Source of the DNA: Gordonia namibiensis NBRC 108229
Lineage (GTDB): Bacteria; Actinomycetota; Actinomycetes; Mycobacteriales; Mycobacteriaceae
Reading direction: 5' to 3'
DNA length: 64,000 nucleotides
NCBI RefSeq assembly: GCF_000298235.1
Contig: NZ_BAHE01000007.1
Coordinates: 62,001-126,000 of the forward strand
In this document: one piece after another, positions 25,362 through 32,431 of the stretch
How positions within the stretch are numbered: the stretch's first letter is position 1
Layout: every line of letters begins with the position of its first letter
Program-made: the position numbers and the translations under genes
Notes under the pieces: generated by a model
The model's input: only the letters and a program-made list of their open reading frames with translations
Told to the model about the DNA's origin: nothing
Database searches by the model: none

Positions 25362-26317
25362 CATCACCGTGGGATCCCGACCTGGCGGCCATCGTCGACC
25401 GGATGGCCGCTGCCGGCGCCAAGTCGGTTCGCGAACAAGGTGTGGCCGGCATCCGGAAGAGTCTGGAATCGATCGTGCGCCCACCCGGCCCGGACATGTT
25501 CTCGGTCACCGACGCGGTCGCCGATGGCCACGGCGCCCCGGTCCCGGTCCGGATCTATCGCCCGCATGCCGCTCCGAAGACCGGTGCGGCAGCGCTGGTC
25601 TGGTATCACGGCGGCGGGATGATCATGGGATCGCTGAACTCCTTCGACCGCCTGGCCCGCGACCTGGCCGAGGCCACCGGCGCCGTCATCGTCAACGTCG
25701 ACTATCGGCTCGCGCCCGAATACACCTATCCCGCAGGAAACGACGACGCGTACGCGGCGCTCGTGTGGACCCACCGGGTCGCGGCCGACCTCGGCGTCGA
25801 CCCGTCGATGATCGGCGTCGGGGGCGACAGTGCGGGAGGCGGACTCGCCGCCGCAACTGCGCTGCGCAGCCGAAACGAGCAGGGACCGGCCATCGCCCAG
25901 CAGGTTCTGTTCTATCCCGGTGTGGAGCGGCGTCGTGATCGGCCGTCGATGCGCGAATTCGGTGACAGCCCGTTCCTCACCGCCGAGGACATCGACTGGA
26001 TGAAAAATCTCTACCTCGGCAGCGATTCCTCACTCGACGACGAGTACGGGACACCTGCGCTCGCCGCCGACCTCTCCGGACTCCCGCCTGCGATCATCGC
26101 GGTCGGACACGGTGATCCGCTGCGCGATGGCATCGAGGAATTCGGAGAGCGTCTCCGCGAGGCCGGTGTGCCCACCGCCCAGTTGCGCTATCCCGGTGTG
26201 GGACACGGGTTCGCGATGCAGGCGCCGTCGGTGGCGCGGGGTCGTGCGGCGCTCGCCGAGGTCGGCGCCCTGGTCGCCGCGCGCTTCCGCCATCCCGTGC
26301 CCGCGGCGAAGCACTGA
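25358..26317 (+). CDS. HSL-family alpha/beta hydrolase
   Basis: A 319-residue esterase-like protein starting at GTG 25358, coupled to the regulator by GTGA. Motifs: WYHGGGMIMGSLNSFDRLARDL (HGGG oxyanion hole), VDYRLAPEYTYPAGNDDAYAAL, GGDSAGGGLAA (nucleophile Ser), an acid expected in AVGHGDPLRDGIEEF and His in YPGVGHGFAMQ. It is a second family IV esterase in the window, after 9058-10044, but of clearly different sequence. It may release the acid that enters the coupled acyl-CoA pathway, from an ester. Family firm, substrate unknown. Confidence 0.9.
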   Translation: MTSPWDPDLAAIVDRMAAAGAKSVREQGVAGIRKSLESIVRPPGPDMFSVTDAVADGHGAPVPVRIYRPHAAPKTGAAALVWYHGGGMIMGSLNSFDRLARDLAEATGAVIVNVDYRLAPEYTYPAGNDDAYAALVWTHRVAADLGVDPSMIGVGGDSAGGGLAAATALRSRNEQGPAIAQQVLFYPGVERRRDRPSMREFGDSPFLTAEDIDWMKNLYLGSDSSLDDEYGTPALAADLSGLPPAIIAVGHGDPLRDGIEEFGERLREAGVPTAQLRYPGVGHGFAMQAPSVARGRAALAEVGALVAARFRHPVPAAKH

Positions 26318-26319
26318 TC

Positions 26320-26337
26320 CCCGCGCTCAGGCGCGGG
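26320..26337. terminator. Hairpin between convergent genes
   Basis: CCCGCGC, loop TCAG, GCGCGGG: a perfect 7-bp GC stem lying across the 9-bp gap between the convergent hydrolase (ends 26317) and ferredoxin reductase (ends 26327). No T-run follows. It could end transcription from both sides, as is common for I-shaped terminators in actinobacteria. Confidence 0.5.
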
Positions 26338-27613
26338 CGGGCGCCAGCAGCTTCTTGATCGGGACGCTCTCGTCCGCGAACAGCTCCGGGGGTGGACGGT
26401 GACCGCGATTCAGTGCGGTCCGCAACGTCATGAAATCGGCCGGCGAGTTGAGGCACTCCGCGGCGACCAGCCGGCCGCCGGAGAAGTACAACGACACCTG
26501 ACGGTCGGGCCGCTTCGGGTCGGTCCGGTGCACCACTTCGCTGTGCCCGCCGGACAATCCGACGATCTGGAGCTTCTGCGCCCCCTGGTCGGACCAGAAC
26601 CACGGCGTGGGTCGGGTCGCCGGTTCGGCGCCGAGAAGGATCGCCACCGCCGTATTCGCCTGCTCGGTGGCATTGTCGACGGATTCCAGCCGGTAGCGCC
26701 GCCCACTCGCGGACACGTGGATCGTGCAGTCCCCGATCGCGAGTGTCCATCCGTCGGAGGCCAGACAGTTGTCGTCGACGACGATCCCACCGTCGCACTC
26801 CAGTCCGAGCATCTCCCCGAGTTCGGTCCGTGGTTCGGCACCTATCCCGACGATCACCGTCGCCGCGGGAACGACCACGCCGTCATCGAGACGCACGCCC
26901 CGGATGCGGTTCGGGCCGCCGTCGTCGGTATCGGTGTCGGAGCGGACGATCTCGACAGGTCGCCGGCCCAGCAGGACGACGGTTCCCATCGACTCGTGCG
27001 CGTTGAGAAGCGCTGCTGCGGTATGGGTCCCGACCGCACGGGCCAGCAGACGATCGGCCGTCTCGATGACCGTTACGTCGCTACCGGCGGCACGGAGACC
27101 CGCGGCGACCTCGAGACCGATGAAACCGCCGCCGATCACCACCGCCGGACCGGCGGTGGCCCGCTCCCGGAGCAGATCGGCATCGTCGAGGTCGCGGAGG
27201 ACGAGGACGTCGGGATGGTCCGCACCCGGCAGTGCAAGGCGACGGGCTCGAGCGCCGGTGGCGAGGACGAGTCGATCGAAAGCCTCGCTCCGACTACCGT
27301 TCTCGTCGGACAGATCCAGCACCACACCATCGTTGGTGCGATGCACACCGGTGACGCGGGTCCGCCGATGCAGCTCGATGTGCTGATCGTCGAAGTAGGA
27401 CTCCGCCCGCAACGACAGCGTCGAGGGATCGATCGCGCCCTTGAGCAACCCCTTCGAAAGCGGCGGCCGATGGTAGGGCACGTGCGGTTCGTCGGTGAAC
27501 AACGCGATCCGGCCGGTGAAGCCGTCCGTGCGCAGCCGGTCCGCGAGATGAACTGCAGCGTGCGACGCACCGACGACCGCGACGCTGTGTGGCGTCACCT
27601 CAGACCTGTTCAT
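26327..27613 (-). CDS. NAD(P)H-dependent ferredoxin reductase (rhodocoxin/putidaredoxin reductase type)
   Basis: A 428-residue FAD protein. It starts with SVAVVGASHAAVHLADRLR, then VPYHRPPLSKGLL, LVLATGARARRLALPG, the NAD(P)H motif VVIGGGFIGLEVAAGLRAAG, LAIGDCTIH and TPWFWSDQGAQKLQIVG, all in the order of class I P450 reductases. The first loop is GASHAA rather than GxGxxG, as often seen in this family. It reduces the ferredoxin encoded just upstream (27600-27917, 14-bp overlap), which feeds the P450 at 27927-29177. Together they form a complete three-component monooxygenase. Confidence 0.92.
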   Translation of the reverse strand: MNRSEVTPHSVAVVGASHAAVHLADRLRTDGFTGRIALFTDEPHVPYHRPPLSKGLLKGAIDPSTLSLRAESYFDDQHIELHRRTRVTGVHRTNDGVVLDLSDENGSRSEAFDRLVLATGARARRLALPGADHPDVLVLRDLDDADLLRERATAGPAVVIGGGFIGLEVAAGLRAAGSDVTVIETADRLLARAVGTHTAAALLNAHESMGTVVLLGRRPVEIVRSDTDTDDGGPNRIRGVRLDDGVVVPAATVIVGIGAEPRTELGEMLGLECDGGIVVDDNCLASDGWTLAIGDCTIHVSASGRRYRLESVDNATEQANTAVAILLGAEPATRPTPWFWSDQGAQKLQIVGLSGGHSEVVHRTDPKRPDRQVSLYFSGGRLVAAECLNSPADFMTLRTALNRGHRPPPELFADESVPIKKLLAPARA

Positions 27614-27917
27614 CGGGGATGGTGACGTGGAGGTCGGTGTCGGCCAGGGTGAGCTGGCACGACAGACGCGAGGTGTCCTCGCGATCCGACGACGTGCAGT
27701 CGAGCATGTCGTCCTCGTCCTCGCTGATCTCGGGGAACAGGTGGGCTTCTTCGGGATCGAGGTAGACGTGGCACGTCGCGCAGGACAGGGTGCCGCCGCA
27801 CTGGCCGACGATCCCGCTGACCCCGTTCTTGACCGCGGTCGCCATCACCGAGTCGCCCGCCGTGCCGTCGATCACCTTCACCGCCCCGTCGGGCTGTGTG
27901 TAGAACACCTTGGGCAT
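27600..27917 (-). CDS. [2Fe-2S] ferredoxin of the P450 system
   Basis: A 105-residue adrenodoxin/putidaredoxin-type ferredoxin. The cluster ligands are the cysteines of GQCGGTLSCATCHVYL (C-x5-C-x2-C) and the later Cys in RLSCQLTL. The C-terminal part VTIPDEQV is usual for the family. It lies 9 bp after the P450 gene and overlaps the reductase gene by 14 bp, so the three should be made together. It carries single electrons to the haem. An acidic face (EISEDEDDMLD) is the likely docking surface. Confident. Confidence 0.93.
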   Translation of the reverse strand: MPKVFYTQPDGAVKVIDGTAGDSVMATAVKNGVSGIVGQCGGTLSCATCHVYLDPEEAHLFPEISEDEDDMLDCTSSDREDTSRLSCQLTLADTDLHVTIPDEQV

Positions 27918-27926
27918 GCGGACCTC

Positions 27927-29177
27927 CTACCAGCTGACCGGGAGATCGACGATCGGCTGGGTCAGGTTGTCGTTGTTGATGACCGGGTCACCGGCGAGCT
28001 GCAGGCCGGGAAGGCGGCGGAACAGCTCGGCGATGGCGACCTGCATCTCCATCCGGGCCAGCGGAGCGCCCAGGCAGTGATGCATGCCGTAACTCAGTGT
28101 CAGGTGTGGGTTGGACTGCCGGCGGATGTCGAACGTGTCGACGTGGTCGATCGCCGCCCCGTCGTGGTTGGCCGACGCCGGGTCGCCCATGATCGCCTCA
28201 CCCTTGCGGACGAGCTGGCCGTCGAGCTCGACGTCCTCGGTGGCCACGAAGGGCACCAGCCCGCTGGGTCCGCCGACCTTGCCGTTCAGCTCGAAGCGCC
28301 CATGACGCAGGATCTCCTCGACCGCGGTGGGCGTCACCCCGTCGATGTCCTCGAGCAGCACTCGGAGCTGGTCGGTGTTGTGCAGGAGCGACAGGACCCC
28401 GGCGCAGATGAAGTTGGCCGTGTTGTCGAAGCCGCCGATGATGAGAACCAGTGCCACGGACAGGATCTCACCGTCGGTGAGGGTGTCGTCCTTGTCCTGC
28501 GCGCTGGTGAGGTCGCTGAGCAGATCCTCCCGCGGATTCTTCCGGCGCTCCTCGATGAGGGCGAACATGTACATGACCAGCTCGGTCATGTTGGCGGTGG
28601 CTTCCTCCTCGGGCATGTTCGCGACCGCGAGCGTCGCCGAGCTCCACTTCTGGAACTTGGGTCGATCCTCCGGCGGCACCCCGATGAGGTTGGCCAGCAT
28701 CTGGATCGGCAACGCCACCGCGTAGTCGTCGACCAGGTTGGTCGGCGCTCCCTTGGCGAGCATGTCGTCGATCAGCTTGTTGGCGAACTCGACCGCCGAG
28801 TCCCGCATCGCCTTGACCCGTTTCGGCGAGATCGACTTCTGCACGAGCTTGCGCAGCTTGGTGTGTTGCGGCGGGTCCTCGAACTGCAGTGTGGTCTTGA
28901 GGAAGTCGGGGAACTCCACGAAGTAGGGCACCACCCGCTCTCCGGTACGGAAGGGCTCGCGGACGAATCGGGGGTCGCCGAGCATCTCGCGCGCCACGGC
29001 ATTGCGGTGGATGATCCAGGCCTCGCCGCCGTAGGGCATGGTGATCTTGGTCATCGGCCGGTCCTCGGCGATCGCCTTGTAGCGCAGGGCCGCCTCGGAC
29101 GGGGACACCGGCGAGAACGGATAGACCGTGTAGGCCTCGTCCAACTCGGCTGCGCCGGCAGTGGTTTCGGTACTCAT
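27927..29177 (-). CDS. Cytochrome P450 with unusual I-helix Asn and haem-loop Leu
   Basis: A 416-residue P450 starting at ATG 29177. The ExxR pair is Glu288/Arg291 (VEEILR) and the haem ligand is Cys368 in LSYGMHHCLGAPLAR. Two departures from the norm: the I-helix reads GGFDNT (248-253), so the position of the conserved Thr of the acid-alcohol pair is Asn252, and the first residue of the haem loop, usually Phe, is Leu361. An Asn here is known in P450cin (CYP176A1). It hydroxylates a C-H bond using the ferredoxin and reductase encoded downstream. The neighbouring SDR and SMP-30 lactonase suggest further oxidation to a ketone or lactone. Substrate unknown. Confidence 0.93.
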   Translation of the reverse strand: MSTETTAGAAELDEAYTVYPFSPVSPSEAALRYKAIAEDRPMTKITMPYGGEAWIIHRNAVAREMLGDPRFVREPFRTGERVVPYFVEFPDFLKTTLQFEDPPQHTKLRKLVQKSISPKRVKAMRDSAVEFANKLIDDMLAKGAPTNLVDDYAVALPIQMLANLIGVPPEDRPKFQKWSSATLAVANMPEEEATANMTELVMYMFALIEERRKNPREDLLSDLTSAQDKDDTLTDGEILSVALVLIIGGFDNTANFICAGVLSLLHNTDQLRVLLEDIDGVTPTAVEEILRHGRFELNGKVGGPSGLVPFVATEDVELDGQLVRKGEAIMGDPASANHDGAAIDHVDTFDIRRQSNPHLTLSYGMHHCLGAPLARMEMQVAIAELFRRLPGLQLAGDPVINNDNLTQPIVDLPVSW

Positions 29178-29214
29178 GTCAGGACTCCAGGGCTGTGGGA
29201 ACGTTCGGTGGCGG

Positions 29215-30120
29215 TCAGACCGGCATCTGTGCCGGGGCGACGACCTGCGGGATCGCCTCGGGCGTGATCGACATGATCTGGTCCCACTGTTGGGCGACGG
29301 TCTCGACGGTGAGGGCGGGGTCGTGGATGCCCGTGGTGTTGACCAGTGCGAGCCGGTTGACGATCCCACCCGCGACGTTGAAGACCTCGCCGGTGACCTC
29401 ACAGGACGGGTGGACGAGGAACGCCGCGACGGGAGCGACGTGCTCCGGCCGGAGCTGAGTCCGCATGTACTCCATGATCTCCGGCGACAAGGTGTCGGCA
29501 GCGGCCTCGGCCATACGGGTGCCTGCGCCCGGTGCGATCGCGTTGACCTTCACGCCGGCTTCGAGGCCCTCGAGCGCGAGATTTCGGGTCAGGCCGAACA
29601 GTGCGCCCTTCGAACCGCCGTAGTGGGCCATTCCCGGGTTGCCGAGCATCGCCTGCGAGATCGTATTGACCACGCGCGGCGCCGGCGACTCGAGCAGATG
29701 GGGCCACGCGGCACGGAGCAGACGCATCGGTCCGAGGAAGTGCACGTCGAGGTGGCGCTGGTATTCGGCGTCGGGCACCTCGCGGAAGGGCGCCGCCCGG
29801 ACGATGCCCGCGTTGTTGATGACCGCGTCGATCCGTCCGAAGTTCGAGATCGCCGCGTCGACGAGCGCTTGCGCGCCCTCATCGGTGGTGATGTCGGAGG
29901 CGACCGCCACCGCTTTCCCGCCGGCGGCGGTGATCTCCGCGGCGACGTCGGCGGCCGGGTCACCCGCCTCGACACCGGAGCCGTCGGTGGTCGAGCCCAG
30001 GTCGCCGACCACGACCGAGGCGCCGCGCGAGCCCAGGAGAAGGGCGTGTGCACGGCCGATGCCGCGGCCCGCGCCGGTCACGATCACGACGCGATCGGTG
30101 AAGTCGAGTTGTGCTGTCAT
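29215..30120 (-). CDS. Short-chain dehydrogenase/reductase
   Basis: A 301-residue SDR. TGAGRGIGRAHALLL begins the fold, followed by VVGDLGSTTDGSGVEAGDPAADV, an insertion after strand 2 typical of the SDRs paired with P450s and of mycofactocin-dependent families. NNAG near 107 and ISQAMLGNPGMAHYGGSK give the active site. It probably oxidises the alcohol formed by the P450 encoded 37 bp downstream. Mycofactocin dependence is only a possibility suggested by the insert; no mycofactocin genes are in the window. Confidence 0.88.
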   Translation of the reverse strand: MTAQLDFTDRVVIVTGAGRGIGRAHALLLGSRGASVVVGDLGSTTDGSGVEAGDPAADVAAEITAAGGKAVAVASDITTDEGAQALVDAAISNFGRIDAVINNAGIVRAAPFREVPDAEYQRHLDVHFLGPMRLLRAAWPHLLESPAPRVVNTISQAMLGNPGMAHYGGSKGALFGLTRNLALEGLEAGVKVNAIAPGAGTRMAEAAADTLSPEIMEYMRTQLRPEHVAPVAAFLVHPSCEVTGEVFNVAGGIVNRLALVNTTGIHDPALTVETVAQQWDQIMSITPEAIPQVVAPAQMPV

Positions 30121-30164
30121 GTTGTCGTCCTCGAATCGGTTCAGAACAGGTGGGTGGTCGGAGC

Positions 30165-31112
30165 TCAGGGGCGCGTCTGGCCGCCGTGGTGCTTGACGTC
30201 GGCGACCCAGATGGTGCCCAGTGCTTCACGTGCGGACTTCTCGAAGTCGAAAACCTCGTAACCGACCGTCATGTAGAGGGTGCTGCGATCGGGTCCGCCG
30301 AGCAGGCAGGCCGAGGCGATCCCGCCTTCGAGCGGCATCGGCACCGCGTCCGTCAGGCCGTCCTCGGTGAAGCGTGCGACGTAACCGCCCCCGGGCATCG
30401 CTGCCCAGACGCCACCGTCCTCGTCCAGGCCGATGCCGTCGGGCATGAACGGGCAGGTGGCGAAATCCCGTGCGTTCGACAGTGATCCGTCGGCGGCGCG
30501 GTCGATCACGGTGATCTTCTGCGCCATGACCTCTGCGACGTAGACCTTGGAACCGTCCGCACTGATACCGATTCCGTTGCCGCAGTTCAGCTCCGGGATA
30601 CCGGCCGGCACGTGCGCGGTACCGTCGGGTTCGACGACGATCAGCGGCGAGGTGATCGGGGTCTCGCCCTGGAAGATGTCGAAACCCAGCTGGGTGATGT
30701 AGGCACGACCGTCGGCGTCGACGACCATGTCGTTGACGGCCTTGATCGCGAACTCGCTGACATCGGCGTACACGGTGAGATCGTCGATGCCGTTGCCGCC
30801 GTGGACGAGCACCTTCTGCTCGTGCATCGAGTTCACGATCAGCCGACCGTCGGGCAGCCAGCCGAAACCGCCCAGGGTGATCGGGACATCGGTGTCGGCC
30901 GCGCGTCCGTTCGCGTCGATGACCACGGTCGCGTTGCCGTCTGCGTCCAGGGTCTTGAGCGTCCCGGTGTACATGTCCGAGAACCAGAGTGCCCCGTCGT
31001 GCCAGCGCGGACATTCCGGCCAGGAGAACCCCGACGCGATCTTGCGGGCCTCGAATGTGGGTGCGTCCGCGGCGGCTACGGCAGCTGCGACGGTGTCGAC
31101 TGGAGTGGTCAT
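30165..31112 (-). CDS. SMP-30/gluconolactonase-family beta-propeller lactonase
   Basis: A 315-residue protein from ATG 31112, with GGAAGG upstream. Family signatures: FSWPECPRWHDGALWFSDMYTGTL, with the metal-binding Glu in WPECP, then VNDMVVDADGRAYIT carrying the metal-binding Asn, NCGNGIGISADGSKVYVAE and MPDGIGLDEDGGVWAA carrying the catalytic Asp. SMP-30 lactonases hydrolyse aldono- and other lactones. In this operon a lactone could arise from P450/SDR action, or from a BVMO product. A 17-bp palindrome lies 34 bp upstream. Confidence 0.88.
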   Translation of the reverse strand: MTTPVDTVAAAVAAADAPTFEARKIASGFSWPECPRWHDGALWFSDMYTGTLKTLDADGNATVVIDANGRAADTDVPITLGGFGWLPDGRLIVNSMHEQKVLVHGGNGIDDLTVYADVSEFAIKAVNDMVVDADGRAYITQLGFDIFQGETPITSPLIVVEPDGTAHVPAGIPELNCGNGIGISADGSKVYVAEVMAQKITVIDRAADGSLSNARDFATCPFMPDGIGLDEDGGVWAAMPGGGYVARFTEDGLTDAVPMPLEGGIASACLLGGPDRSTLYMTVGYEVFDFEKSAREALGTIWVADVKHHGGQTRP

Positions 31113-31145
31113 CGGTGAACCTTCCGGAACGTGAGGTGCTGAGTT

Positions 31146-31162
31146 ACGTTGTGCGACAACGT
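31146..31162. promoter_or_regulatory. 17-bp palindrome ACGTTGT-GCG-ACAACGT, candidate operator
   Basis: Perfect 7-bp arms around a 3-base spacer, 34 bp upstream of the SMP-30 start on the minus strand. The length and symmetry fit a TetR- or LacI-type operator. No regulator gene is adjacent, so the binding protein would be encoded elsewhere in the genome. Confidence 0.5.
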
Positions 31163-31284
31163 GGTGGGCGGCCATCCAGGCTCGTCGTGAGCTGGATCAC
31201 AGGGCCGCGTACAGAGGTACGTTAAGTGTTCGACGGCGGGGCGGTCGGGACCTTCCCATTCAGTGGACCACCCCGCCCGAACGG

Positions 31285-31803
31285 TCAGTCGGGGACGGTC
31301 TCCGGGTACACCGCGGCGAACCACGCCCGCTGTTCGTCGTCGAAGGTCCCCAGCTCCATCGCACGACGCCCCCACGCCTTGATGAGGTCCAGGAAGGTCG
31401 TCACGTCGTAGACGTCCCGCTGCTGGGAGAACTTCCCGTCACCGGCGTAGTCGAGGACGCTGATGTGCGGGGCCGCGAACCGGCTTCCGTCACCGGGATC
31501 GCTCATCACGTTGTCGAGGCGTGCGACGATCGTCCCCTTGGTCTCGTCGATGACATGCCAGTGCTCGGGAAAACTCTCGGTGTGCGAGCCGGGGAACTGC
31601 GCCAGGCTGGGCTCGGCCCACGCCCAGATGCCTTCCCTGCCCTTCAGCTCCCCGGCCATCTGCTCGTGATAGACGACGTCCTCGGTGAACAGGTCGAGGA
31701 AGTCCCGCCAGCTCCCCTCCCCCGACCCCGCGCGGTTGATCGTGGTGAACCACCGCTGATACGCCTCTTCGAGTTCCTGCCTGGACCATGTGTTGTTCGC
31801 CAT
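31285..31803 (-). CDS. SnoaL-like/NTF2-fold protein
   Basis: A 172-residue protein from ATG 31803. It has an NTF2-like fold: an N-terminal helix (LEEAYQRWFTTIN), then WRDFLDLFTEDVVYHEQMAGELKGREGIWAWAE, then ESFPEHWHVIDETKGTIVARLDNVMSDPGDGSRFAAPHISVLDYAGDGKFSQQRDVYD. This is the pattern of SnoaL-type polyketide cyclases and related isomerase-like proteins. A TAACGT element 7 bases before the ATG suggests a leaderless transcript. It is divergent from the ketosteroid isomerase-like gene at 31905 and shares the fold with it. It may act on the substrate of the P450 operon downstream. Confidence 0.78.
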   Translation of the reverse strand: MANNTWSRQELEEAYQRWFTTINRAGSGEGSWRDFLDLFTEDVVYHEQMAGELKGREGIWAWAEPSLAQFPGSHTESFPEHWHVIDETKGTIVARLDNVMSDPGDGSRFAAPHISVLDYAGDGKFSQQRDVYDVTTFLDLIKAWGRRAMELGTFDDEQRAWFAAVYPETVPD

Positions 31804-31810
31804 GGGCGGC

Positions 31811-31816
31811 ACGTTA
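31811..31816 (-). promoter_or_regulatory. Candidate -10 element of a leaderless transcript
   Basis: On the minus strand TAACGT lies 7 bases upstream of ATG 31803 with no Shine-Dalgarno sequence between. This fits a transcript starting at the start codon of the SnoaL-like gene. Confidence 0.35.
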
Positions 31817-31904
31817 GGCTCGGCCACCGCCGTGGGAGTGGGGCCGTTTCCGCTCAGCGGGAGGTAGGGACCTCGAACCGGACGCGGGCTGTCAGTGTTC
31901 GACC

Positions 31905-31934
31905 ATGCCCAGTTCGACCGTGCCCAGTTCGACC
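31905..31934 (+). repeat. Two tandem 15-bp repeats at the start of the KSI-like gene
   Basis: ATGCCCAGTTCGACC and GTGCCCAGTTCGACC follow each other exactly, with a partial copy (TTCGACC) just before. They encode MPSST-VPSST. Each unit begins with a possible start codon, so copy number could change the N-terminus or the start choice without altering the frame. Confidence 0.8.
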
Positions 31935-32330
31935 GCGCCCACCGTGTCCGATCACATCGACACCGCCGCCCTGGTGTCGCGTTACCTCGCGACCATCTCG
32001 ACCGGAACCGCAGCCGAGATCGCGGAGCTCTACGCACCCGACGCCCGGCTCGAGGATCCGGTCGGCTCCGAACCGCGTATCGGTCGTCCCGCGATCGAGG
32101 AGTTCTACCGCGGCCTGGACGGCACCGACAGCACCGCCGAGCTCCTCGTCGTACGCGCGGTCGGCGGCCAGGCAGCCTTCCACTTCCGGGTGACCACACG
32201 CCTGCCGGGGCGCACCATCGTGATGGAGCCGATCGACATGATGACCTTCGACGACTCCGGGCTCATCACCTCGATGCGCGCGTTCTGGGCGCCGGCCGAC
32301 ATGACCGTGCAGGTCAACGCCTCGACCTGA
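31905..32330 (+). CDS. Ketosteroid isomerase (steroid delta5-isomerase)-like protein
   Basis: A 141-residue NTF2-fold protein. It resembles Pseudomonas and Comamonas ketosteroid isomerase over its length: LVSRYLATI, EDPVGSEPRIGRPAIEEFY, then MEPIDMMTFDDSGLITSMRAFW. The three catalytic residues are present: the oxyanion-hole Tyr (Tyr27, Tyr14/16 in the model enzymes), the proton-shuttling Asp (Asp51, Asp38/40) and the second oxyanion Asp (Asp111, Asp99/103). It should shift a 5,6 double bond to 4,5 in a 3-ketosteroid. The first 13 residues come from a 15-bp tandem repeat; starting at GTG 31944 would give 128 residues, the usual KSI length. It lies just before kstD. Confidence 0.85.
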   Translation: MPSSTVPSSTAPTVSDHIDTAALVSRYLATISTGTAAEIAELYAPDARLEDPVGSEPRIGRPAIEEFYRGLDGTDSTAELLVVRAVGGQAAFHFRVTTRLPGRTIVMEPIDMMTFDDSGLITSMRAFWAPADMTVQVNAST

Positions 32331-32373
32331 CGGTTTCCGGTAAATGAGGCGACTGACCCTGGCGGCACGTTTC

Positions 32374-32408
32374 TGTAACGTGTTCTAATTCAGGTAGAAC
32401 ACGTTACA
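32374..32408. promoter_or_regulatory. Two KstR boxes as a perfect inverted repeat upstream of kstD
   Basis: TGTAACGTGTTCTA and TAGAACACGTTACA are exact reverse complements around the 7-base spacer ATTCAGG. Each 14-mer fits the known mycobacterial KstR site TnnAACnnGTTnnA. The pair ends 23 bp before the kstD ATG. KstR is a TetR-family repressor released by steroid side-chain CoA thioesters, and a kstR gene is in this window (48364-49014). Confidence 0.88.
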
Positions 32409-32431
32409 GCTGCGCGCACGAAGGGGACCCC

